The notes under the pieces: model-generated
Databases searched by the model: none
What the model was told of the DNA's origin: nothing
The model's input: only the letters and a program-made list of their open reading frames with translations
Assembly (NCBI GenBank): GCA_021199145.1
Contig: JAJQIP010000088.1
Location: 1-19,121 of the forward strand
Origin: Porphyromonadaceae bacterium
GTDB lineage: Bacteria; Bacteroidota; Bacteroidia; Bacteroidales; UBA11471
Direction: 5' to 3'
DNA: 19,121 bases
In this document: piece by piece, positions 1 through 6,699 of the stretch
Layout: the number at the start of each line of letters is the position of its first letter
How positions within the stretch are numbered: position 1 is the stretch's first letter
Position numbers and translations under genes: made by a program

Positions 1-774
1 GGCATACAGGCCGACCTGAAAACCATGTCGGCGTTGGGAGTATACGGAATGTCGGTCATCACGGCCGTTACCGCCCAAAACACCTGCGGGGTAAGGGATA
101 TTGAGGCGGTCTCTCCCCGACTGGTAAAAGCCCAGATGGAGGCGGTACTCTCCGACATTCCCTGTGAGGCGGTGAAAATAGGGATGCTCTTCTCCCCAGA
201 GAATATCAACGTGGTCGTTGAGCTGTTGGAAAAATATGCCCCTCGGTTCGTCATTGTCGACCCTGTACTCCTCTCCACCCATGGGGACCGGCTATACAAG
301 GGAGAGGCGATTACCTCCCTTCTCCGAGAAAGGCTCTTCCCCCTATCGACACTCATCACCCCCAATACCGAAGAGGCGACAGCCCTCACCGGCATCCCCA
401 TACAGGGTGAAAAAGAGATCCGCCTTGCCGGAGCCTCCCTCCTGCAAACCGGCTGTGGAGCCGTCCTCATCAAAGGCGGGCATCTGTCCGGAAAAGAGAT
501 GTGCGACACCCTCTTCCGTCCCGACAAGGCACCTCAGCGGTTCACCGGAGAAAAAATCGAGACCGTCAATACGCACGGGACAGGCTGCTCCCTCTCCTCG
601 GCGATTGCCTCCTATCTGGCTTTAGGAGAAGGGCTGGAAAAAGCCGTGGCACGGGCCAAGAAATTCGTCTACGAAGGATTACGGGCAGGAGCCGATGTAA
701 TCGTCGGGAAAGGGCACGGACCGATAAACCACCTCTTCCGTCCGCAACCGCTACAAATCTTAACAGAAACTTAA
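1..774 (+). CDS. thiD: Hydroxymethylpyrimidine (phosphate) kinase ThiD, 5'-partial
   Basis: This enzyme phosphorylates HMP and then HMP-P to HMP-PP, the pyrimidine substrate of ThiE, in the cytoplasm. The frame is open from base 1, and the residues before the first ATG (position 25) read GIQADLKT. That is the conserved substrate-binding segment of ThiD, so the gene begins left of the window and about 15 N-terminal residues are missing; ATG 25 is internal. Seen: a DPVL motif near 268-280, LITPNTEEA near 352-376, an IKGGH segment near 469-483, and the ribokinase-fold anion-hole motif NTHGTGC near 568-588. The 257 residues present are close to full family length (about 265-280). It is the first visible gene of the thi operon, 22 nt before thiS. 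A stand-alone pyridoxine kinase is unlikely given the motifs and the context. Confidence 0.95.
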   Translation, partial: GIQADLKTMSALGVYGMSVITAVTAQNTCGVRDIEAVSPRLVKAQMEAVLSDIPCEAVKIGMLFSPENINVVVELLEKYAPRFVIVDPVLLSTHGDRLYKGEAITSLLRERLFPLSTLITPNTEEATALTGIPIQGEKEIRLAGASLLQTGCGAVLIKGGHLSGKEMCDTLFRPDKAPQRFTGEKIETVNTHGTGCSLSSAIASYLALGEGLEKAVARAKKFVYEGLRAGADVIVGKGHGPINHLFRPQPLQILTET

Positions 775-796
775 TACCAACCTAAACCGAGAAAAA

Positions 797-1003
797 ATGT
801 CCATGAAGATTTATTTAAACCGGCAAGAAATCTACGTAGGAAGCAGATGTACCCTCAAAGAGCTGCTCTTGGGCCAAAGCATCACCCCCGAAGGGATTGC
901 CATCGCCGTAAACAACCGAGTTATCCGTAAAGAGGATTGGGCGGATACCTTTCTGTCGAACAACGACAAAGTGATGGTCATCCATGCCTCCTACGGAGGA
1001 TAA
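797..1003 (+). CDS. thiS: Sulfur carrier protein ThiS
   Basis: A 68-residue ubiquitin-like sulfur carrier. Its C-terminal Gly-Gly is adenylated by a ThiF-type enzyme and converted to a thiocarboxylate, which donates sulfur to ThiG during thiazole formation. Seen: the short beta-grasp length, the internal segment GIAIAVNNRVI, a VMVIHASYGG terminus and the stop directly after GG, all typical of ThiS. The ATG at 797 is used here; a second ATG at 803 (MKIYL...) would shorten the protein by two residues and matches many homologues equally well. There is no Shine-Dalgarno site, only an A-rich stretch, as usual in Bacteroidetes. It sits between thiD and the tenI-like gene and is clearly operonic. 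Confidence 0.95.
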   Translation: MSMKIYLNRQEIYVGSRCTLKELLLGQSITPEGIAIAVNNRVIRKEDWADTFLSNNDKVMVIHASYGG

Positions 1004-1033
1004 TCTCTACAGTTCCACATTTTCCCCATACGC

Positions 1034-1621
1034 ATGAAACGGATAGGTCTTACCACCGGAACCCTCTTTGACAGCGAAGCGGAACTGATTGTCCTGCTGT
1101 TGGATAACGGACTTGACAGGGTGCATATACGCAAACCGGAATGTTCGGCGGAGGAGATGGCAAGGCTCCTACGACAGATTCCCGACAGCTACTATCCCCG
1201 CCTAATCCTGCACAGCCACTTCGAATTGGCCGCCACCTATCCGATAGGCGGAGTGCATCTCAACCGGCACAATCCCGTCCCACCGAAAGGATTCCGAGGA
1301 CTCATAGGCCGCTCCTGCCACAGTCTGGAGGAGGTCGCTAAAAGCGGCGATACCGATTACTGTTTCTTAAGTCCTATCTACGACAGCATCTCCAAACCCG
1401 GGTATGACTCGCACTTCCCTCTCGACACTTTGGTAGCCGCCCGTAAGGAGGGCATCCTTACCGACCGTGTATACGCCCTCGGCGGCATCACCCCCCGCCA
1501 CCTGCCCCAACTGCAGGAATTGGGGTTCGGAGGGGCCGCCCTATTGGGTTATCTGTGGAGAGACAAGAGTCAGAAGGGGATAGAAACCTGCCTACGGGAA
1601 CTCTCACAAGTAAGGCTATGA
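1034..1621 (+). CDS. tenI: TenI-like ThiE-family protein (probable thiazole tautomerase)
   Basis: A 195-residue TIM-barrel protein of the ThiE/TenI family. Seen: IRK (residues 32-34), GVHLN (74-78), IGRSCHS (92-98), LSPIYD (113-118) and an ALGGIT phosphate loop near the C-terminus. IGRS.HS matches Bacillus subtilis TenI, whose His in this motif acts in aromatising the thiazole-phosphate carboxylate made by ThiG. The Asp pair that binds Mg-pyrophosphate in ThiE (residues 67-68 of the ThiE encoded next door) is replaced here by HSH (61-63), and the later Asp after GVHL is also absent. It is therefore unlikely to be a thiamine-phosphate synthase, and I infer tautomerase activity. Its stop codon overlaps the thiE start (ATGA), implying translational coupling. 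Databases often label such genes simply 'thiamine phosphate synthase'. Confidence 0.8.
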   Translation: MKRIGLTTGTLFDSEAELIVLLLDNGLDRVHIRKPECSAEEMARLLRQIPDSYYPRLILHSHFELAATYPIGGVHLNRHNPVPPKGFRGLIGRSCHSLEEVAKSGDTDYCFLSPIYDSISKPGYDSHFPLDTLVAARKEGILTDRVYALGGITPRHLPQLQELGFGGAALLGYLWRDKSQKGIETCLRELSQVRL

Positions 1622-2259
1622 ATCGCATGAAGATGTTGCAGTTTATCACCTACGCCAACGGGAAATATACCCACTACACCTCGGCAGGAACGGCTCTCGA
1701 AGGGGGGTGCCGTTGGATACAGCTACGCATGAAAGAGGCGGACGACGAGGAGATTCTCTCCGTCGCCATTCCCCTACGGGCATTATGCACGCAATATGGG
1801 GCGACTTTCATCCTCGACGACAAGGTGCATCTAGTACAGGCCTGTAAAGCCGACGGGGTCCACCTCGGAAAAAGTGATATGCCCCCCGTCCAGGCCCGAG
1901 CTCTCCTGGGGGAAAAGGCCATCATCGGCGGAACGGCCAACACGATGGAGGATATTGAGGCATTGGTGGCGGCCGGAGTCGACTATATCGGATTGGGACC
2001 GTTCCGGTTCACCGAGACGAAAAAGAAGCTGAGTCCGATTCTCGGACTGGAGGGCTACCGACGTATCCTGCGGCAATACAAAGAGAAAGGATACACCGTT
2101 CCCCTTGTCGCCATCGGGGGCATCACCCTGCGTGACATACCCGAACTGATGGCTACGGGGATAAACGGCATCGCCCTATCGGGCGGCATTTTACAGGCCG
2201 CCAATCCCATAGAGGAAACCCGAAAAATCATTCATTGTATAAATAACAGCAACTTATGA
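1618..2259 (+). CDS. thiE: Thiamine-phosphate synthase ThiE
   Basis: This enzyme condenses HMP-PP with thiazole phosphate carboxylate to give thiamine phosphate, the joining step of the pathway. The protein has 213 residues, normal for the family. Seen: QLRMKE (35-40) with the conserved Arg and Lys, LDDK (66-69) and GVHLGKSD (80-87) with the Mg-pyrophosphate acidic residues, IGGTANT (103-109), LGPFRFT followed by KKK (126-137), and AIGGI (165-169). The ATG at 1618 is chosen because it overlaps the previous stop (ATGA) and gives the usual N-terminus. A GTG at 1555 extends the frame but only reads through the end of the upstream gene. Its own stop overlaps the thiG ATG, another ATGA junction, so TenI, ThiE and ThiG are probably translated together. 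Confidence 0.95.
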   Translation: MNRMKMLQFITYANGKYTHYTSAGTALEGGCRWIQLRMKEADDEEILSVAIPLRALCTQYGATFILDDKVHLVQACKADGVHLGKSDMPPVQARALLGEKAIIGGTANTMEDIEALVAAGVDYIGLGPFRFTETKKKLSPILGLEGYRRILRQYKEKGYTVPLVAIGGITLRDIPELMATGINGIALSGGILQAANPIEETRKIIHCINNSNL

Positions 2260-3026
2260 GTAACTTGATTATTGGAGGCAGAGAATTCAAATCACGCCTA
2301 TTTATCGGAACGGGAAAATTCAGTTCGAATGACCTGATGCAACAGGCTATCCTGGCGTCAGAGAGTGAAATGGTAACCGTCGCCATGAAACGGGTGGACA
2401 CGGCCAATCCCCAGCAAGACGACATTCTCGCCCATATTCGGAAAAAGGAGATACAACTGCTGCCCAACACGTCCGGTGTGCGGGATGCCGAAGAGGCGGT
2501 ACTGGCGGCACAACTGGCTCGGGAAGCCTTCGGGACGGACTTTATCAAACTGGAAATCCATCCCGACCCGAAATATCTCTTCCCCGACCCCATAGAGACC
2601 CTGAAAGCGACGGAACAGCTCGTCAAGATGGGTTTTACGGTACTACCCTACATACAGGCCGACCCCGTGTTGTGCAAACGTCTGGAAGAGGCCGGTGCAG
2701 CTACCGTCATGCCCTTGGGAGCCCCTATCGGGACAAACAAAGGACTGCGTACCCGAGATATGCTTGAAATCATCATTGCGGAGAGCCGAGTGCCTGTCGT
2801 TGTCGATGCGGGTATCGGCGCACCCTCTCATGCCGCAGAAGCAATGGAAGCAGGAGCGGATGCCGTACTGGTAAACACGGCCATTGCAGTGGCCGGAGAC
2901 CCCGTCGAAATGGCCATTGCCTTCAAAGAGGCGGTCATTGCGGGCCGCAGGGCTTATGAAGCCGGACTGGGCACACGCAGTGACCGTGCCGTGGCCAGTA
3001 GCCCCCTCACCTCCTTTTTAGACTAA
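2256..3026 (+). CDS. thiG: Thiazole synthase ThiG
   Basis: ThiG condenses 1-deoxyxylulose 5-phosphate, dehydroglycine (from ThiH here) and the ThiS thiocarboxylate into thiazole phosphate carboxylate. The protein has 256 residues, the usual length. Seen: the N-terminal LIIGGREFKSRLFIGTGK, FIKLE (97-100) with Lys98 in the place of the Schiff-base lysine, VLPYI.ADP, the phosphate-binding MPLGAPIGTNKG, and VDAGIGAPSHAAEAMEAG followed by DAVLVNTAIA. The ATG overlaps the thiE stop, and thiC follows 15 nt later. It normally forms a complex with ThiH in anaerobes that use the tyrosine-lyase route. Identification is secure. Confidence 0.97.
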   Translation: MSNLIIGGREFKSRLFIGTGKFSSNDLMQQAILASESEMVTVAMKRVDTANPQQDDILAHIRKKEIQLLPNTSGVRDAEEAVLAAQLAREAFGTDFIKLEIHPDPKYLFPDPIETLKATEQLVKMGFTVLPYIQADPVLCKRLEEAGAATVMPLGAPIGTNKGLRTRDMLEIIIAESRVPVVVDAGIGAPSHAAEAMEAGADAVLVNTAIAVAGDPVEMAIAFKEAVIAGRRAYEAGLGTRSDRAVASSPLTSFLD

Positions 3027-3041
3027 ATAAACAGCCGACCC

Positions 3042-4748
3042 ATGAAAAAAGAGAGTACAAGACATACCTATCCCGGTTCGGAGAAAATCTATCTCCCGGG
3101 CAAACTGCACGACATACGGGTAGCCATGCGCCAAGTGAATCTCACCGACACGGTGACGATTGTCAACGGGGAACGACGGGTGAGAAAGAACGACCCGGTA
3201 TATGTGTACGACACAAGCGGCGTATATACCGACCCCACTGTGGAAATTGACCTTGAAAAGGGACTGCCCCGCCTACGGGAAGAGTGGATTACCCGACGGG
3301 GTGACGTGGAGCAGTTGCCGGACTTCACGTCGGAGTACGGCCGTCTGCGACAGGCGGATAAACAGCTCGACACTATCCGGTTCAAACAGATACACCGGCC
3401 CTACCGAGCCAAAAAGGGACGGGAAATCACCCAGATGTACTATGCCCGACAAGGCATCATCACCCCGGAGATGGAATACGTGGCCATCCGAGAGAACCTG
3501 CAGAACGAGGCATTGGGCATCGACACCCCCATCACCCCGGAATTCGTCCGGAACGAGGTGGCCTGCGGACGAGCCATTATCCCCGCCAACATCAACCATC
3601 CCGAAGCGGAACCGATGATTATAGGGCGGAACTTCCTGGTGAAACTCAATACGAACATCGGGAATTCGGCTCTCTCGTCAAGCATCGAGGAGGAGGTGGA
3701 CAAAGCCATGTGGAGCTGTTATTGGGGAGGAGATACGCTGATGGACCTCTCGACAGGTGACCACATACACGAGACTCGGGAGTGGATAATCCGGAACTGT
3801 CCCGTACCGATGGGGACTGTCCCCATTTACCAGGCCCTTGAGAAGGTGAACGGCGTGGCGGAAGAACTCTCCTGGGAAATCTATCGGGACACCCTCATCG
3901 AACAGTGCGAACAAGGCGTGGACTATTTCACCATACATGCCGGGGTATTGAAAGAGCATGCCAAATGGATTGGCGAACGGCTTACGGGGATTGTCTCCCG
4001 AGGAGGGTCCATTCTGTCCAAATGGTGTGCGATTCATAACGAAGAGAATTTCCTCTACACCCATTTCGACGAGATATGTGAAATCGTCAAGCAATACGAT
4101 GTGGCGCTTTCGTTAGGAGACGGCATGCGCCCCGGCTCGATACACGACGCCAACGACCGTTCCCAATTCCTCGAACTCGACGTGTTGGGCGAACTTACCC
4201 AAAAGGCCTGGGCGCACAACGTGCAGGTAATCATTGAAGGGCCCGGACATGTCCCCATGCAAAAAATCCGGGAGAACATGGAACGGCAGCTCACCTCCTG
4301 CCACGAAGCCCCCTTCTACACCCTCGGCCCATTAACGACCGATATCGCTCCCGGGTACGACCACATCACCTCGGCGATTGGGGCGGCACAAATTGCCTGG
4401 TTAGGGACTGCCATGATCTGTTACGTCACGCCTAAGGAACATTTAGGTCTGCCCAATCGAGAAGACGTGCGCAACGGGGTCATCGCCTATAAAATCGCCG
4501 CCCATGCCGCCGACATTGCCAAAGGGCATCCGGGGGCCATTGTCCGAGACAACGCCTTGAGCAAAGCCCGCTTCGAGTTCCGCTGGAAAGACCAGTTCAA
4601 CCTCTCTCTCGACCCCGAAAGGGCGTTGGCCTACTACAAGGAGGGGTCAAAAAATGACGGGGAGTATTGCACCATGTGCGGACCGAACTTCTGTGCCATG
4701 CGCATCAGTCAGAGTCTCAAAGATTGTGTCGATAAACAGGAAAAATAA
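3042..4748 (+). CDS. thiC: Phosphomethylpyrimidine synthase ThiC (radical SAM)
   Basis: ThiC rearranges 5-aminoimidazole ribotide from the purine pathway into HMP phosphate, giving CO and formate as by-products. Seen: 568 residues, including the N-terminal PGSEKIYLPG, NINHPE and MIIGRNF segments, SLGDGMRPGS, IEGPGHVPM, and the C-terminal radical-SAM cluster motif CxxCxxxxC (Cys543, Cys546, Cys551). The [4Fe-4S] cluster and SAM produce the 5'-deoxyadenosyl radical. Some proteobacterial ThiC proteins are longer (about 630 aa) at the N-terminus; this compact form is usual in Bacteroidetes. It lies 15 nt after thiG and 19 nt before thiH. With ThiD it supplies the pyrimidine half of thiamine. Confidence 0.98.
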   Translation: MKKESTRHTYPGSEKIYLPGKLHDIRVAMRQVNLTDTVTIVNGERRVRKNDPVYVYDTSGVYTDPTVEIDLEKGLPRLREEWITRRGDVEQLPDFTSEYGRLRQADKQLDTIRFKQIHRPYRAKKGREITQMYYARQGIITPEMEYVAIRENLQNEALGIDTPITPEFVRNEVACGRAIIPANINHPEAEPMIIGRNFLVKLNTNIGNSALSSSIEEEVDKAMWSCYWGGDTLMDLSTGDHIHETREWIIRNCPVPMGTVPIYQALEKVNGVAEELSWEIYRDTLIEQCEQGVDYFTIHAGVLKEHAKWIGERLTGIVSRGGSILSKWCAIHNEENFLYTHFDEICEIVKQYDVALSLGDGMRPGSIHDANDRSQFLELDVLGELTQKAWAHNVQVIIEGPGHVPMQKIRENMERQLTSCHEAPFYTLGPLTTDIAPGYDHITSAIGAAQIAWLGTAMICYVTPKEHLGLPNREDVRNGVIAYKIAAHAADIAKGHPGAIVRDNALSKARFEFRWKDQFNLSLDPERALAYYKEGSKNDGEYCTMCGPNFCAMRISQSLKDCVDKQEK

Positions 4749-4767
4749 ACTTTGAAGAGAATAGAAA

Positions 4768-5880
4768 ATGCTGTTTTCAGAAGAATTAAATAACTATTCG
4801 TGGGAGGAAATCACGCAAAAGATATATGCCAAGAGCACCGAAGAGGTTGCCCGAGCCTTGGCCAAAGAGCATCTGCAAATCGATGACTTCATGGCGTTGA
4901 TATCCCCGGCGGCTGACCGCTATCTGGAGGAGATGGCCGCCCGTAGCCGCATGTATACCCAACAACGTTTCGGCAAGACCATCAGCATGTATATTCCGCT
5001 GTACATCACCAACTCGTGTACCAACTTCTGCGTCTATTGCGGATTTAACCACAACAATCCGATTACCCGCATTATCCTCTCGGAGGAGGAGATTGCCGAG
5101 GAGTGCAAGGCCATACGCCGACTGGGTCCTTTTGAAAATCTGCTTATCGTGACGGGAGAAAATCCGCATGCGGCAGGGGTCGATTATATCGAAAGGGCTT
5201 TACAGATAGCCCGCCCCTACTTCTCGAACCTCACCATCGAAGTGATGCCCCTGAAAAGCGAGGAGTACAGCCGGCTCACTCATGTGGGATTGAACGGCGT
5301 GGTCTGCTTCCAAGAGACCTACCACAGGGAACGGTACAAAGTGTACCACCCGAAAGGAATGAAGTCGAACTTCGAATGGAGGGTCAACGGATTTGACCGC
5401 ATGGGACAAGCCGGAGTCCACAAGATAGGATTAGGCGTACTCATCGGACTGGAGGAGTGGCGGACCGACATCACCTTTATGGCGATACATCTGCAATACC
5501 TCCGCAAAAAATATTGGAAGACCCGTTACAGCGTCAATTTCCCCCGTCTGCGTCCCTCGAAAGGGAACTTCCAACCCAACGTCATCATGAGTGACCGGCA
5601 ACTGGCCCAGACGATTTTCGCTTTCCGCCTATTCGACCACGATGTCGACATCTCCATATCGACACGGGAGAACCCCCGTTTCCGTGACCATATCCTGACC
5701 TTGGGCGCCACCTCGTTAAGTGCCGGCTCCAAAACCGAACCAGGGGGCTATTTCACCCATCCGCAAGCGTTGGAGCAATTTACGGTAAGCGACGACCGTA
5801 CTCCGAATGAGGTGGAAACGGCCATCAAAAAGGCGGGGTATGAAACGGTGTGGAAAGATTGGGACCGCATATTCGACTAA
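4768..5880 (+). CDS. thiH: 2-iminoacetate synthase ThiH (tyrosine lyase, radical SAM)
   Basis: ThiH splits tyrosine into p-cresol and dehydroglycine (2-iminoacetate), which ThiG uses. This is the oxygen-independent alternative to the glycine oxidase ThiO, and it fits an anaerobe. Seen: 370 residues and the radical-SAM motif CxxxCxxC with Cys84, Cys88 and Cys91 in SCTNFCVYCGF; TGENPHAAG; IEVMPL; a YHRERYKVYHPKGMKS segment; and GLGVLIGLEEWR. The final SAGSKTEPGGY segment is typical of the BATS-type C-terminal domain. No ThiO-like gene is present in the window. thiF follows 12 nt later in the same operon. Identification is secure. Confidence 0.97.
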   Translation: MLFSEELNNYSWEEITQKIYAKSTEEVARALAKEHLQIDDFMALISPAADRYLEEMAARSRMYTQQRFGKTISMYIPLYITNSCTNFCVYCGFNHNNPITRIILSEEEIAEECKAIRRLGPFENLLIVTGENPHAAGVDYIERALQIARPYFSNLTIEVMPLKSEEYSRLTHVGLNGVVCFQETYHRERYKVYHPKGMKSNFEWRVNGFDRMGQAGVHKIGLGVLIGLEEWRTDITFMAIHLQYLRKKYWKTRYSVNFPRLRPSKGNFQPNVIMSDRQLAQTIFAFRLFDHDVDISISTRENPRFRDHILTLGATSLSAGSKTEPGGYFTHPQALEQFTVSDDRTPNEVETAIKKAGYETVWKDWDRIFD

Positions 5881-5892
5881 AAGGGAAATAAA

Positions 5893-6594
5893 ATGGAGTA
5901 CACCGAACGCTATGCCCGACAAATCATGCTGCCGGAAGTGGGACTTGCCGGTCAAAAGAGGTTGTCGCAAGGCTCCGCCCTACTGGTGGGAGCCGGCGGA
6001 CTGGGTTCGCCTATCGCCCTATACCTCTGTTCGGCAGGTATCGGACGATTGGGCATTATCGACGGAGACAGGGTATCGGAGAACAACTTGCAGCGCCAGA
6101 TACTCTATACCGAAGAGGAGGTAGGACTTCCGAAAGTCGATTGCGCCAAACGCTCTTTGGCAAAGCATAACAGTGCCTGTACGATAGAGACCTATCCCTG
6201 TTTTCTGACCGAGGAGAACGGAGAGGAAATCATCGGCAAATACGATATTGTCGTAGACGGGTGCGATAACTATGCCACCCGCTACCTTATAGACGAGGAG
6301 TGCTACCGGCTGCACAAGCCGTACGTCTATGGATCCATCAACGGATTCTGCGGACAGGTATCCGTGTTTGACGGAGAAAAAGGTAAACGGTACGCCCGAC
6401 TCTACCCCGACCGCTCCTACTTACTGTCCCGGCCCAAAGAGCCGATAGGCCTTATAGCCCCTATAGCGGCTGTCATCGGCAGCATCGAAGCGGCCGAAGT
6501 CATCAAACTCCTTACGGGTTGCGGAGAACCGCTTTATAATAAACTTTTTACCTTAGATTTAAAAACGATGGAAAGTGTCACGCTTGACCTATAA
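5893..6594 (+). CDS. thiF: ThiF/MoeB-family adenylyltransferase (ThiS activating), lacking usual Cys ligands
   Basis: An E1-like enzyme that should adenylate the C-terminal Gly of ThiS using ATP. Seen in 233 residues: GAGGLGS (33-39), DGD..SENNLQRQ (57-69), Lys81 after GLP, and GCDNYATR (123-130), so the nucleotide-binding and adenylating parts are intact. Odd: Escherichia coli ThiF and MoeB carry two CxxC zinc motifs and a cysteine in the crossover segment. Here residues 164-195 read KRYARLYPD...PIGLIAPIAAVIG with no cysteine, and no CxxC pair occurs anywhere. Zinc binding and covalent acyl-persulfide chemistry therefore look lost, and sulfur transfer may use another protein. It is the last gene of the thi operon, with a 105-nt gap before the peptidase gene. 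Its role with ThiS rests on context and family. Confidence 0.88.
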   Translation: MEYTERYARQIMLPEVGLAGQKRLSQGSALLVGAGGLGSPIALYLCSAGIGRLGIIDGDRVSENNLQRQILYTEEEVGLPKVDCAKRSLAKHNSACTIETYPCFLTEENGEEIIGKYDIVVDGCDNYATRYLIDEECYRLHKPYVYGSINGFCGQVSVFDGEKGKRYARLYPDRSYLLSRPKEPIGLIAPIAAVIGSIEAAEVIKLLTGCGEPLYNKLFTLDLKTMESVTLDL

Positions 6595-6699
6595 GGGGAC
6601 ACACGACACGATGAAGCCTATAAAATAGCGGAGAAATCTTGCAGGAACCGATTTTTTTTCACACATTCGCTCTACGATTTCATCAGGAAATTGACATTT

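Noticed and set aside
1555..1617. GTG-initiated 21-residue extension of ThiE
   Set aside because: It reads through the 3' end of the upstream tenI-like gene in another frame; the ATG at 1618 gives a normal ThiE N-terminus and an ATGA overlap.
6630..6660. Possible terminator before the S46 peptidase gene, ending in eight T
   Set aside because: Only a 3-bp CGG/CCG pairing precedes the T run, too weak for an intrinsic terminator.
6691..6699. TTG start three codons before the S46 peptidase ATG
   Set aside because: ATG 6700 gives a typical signal peptide directly, so the TTG is not needed.
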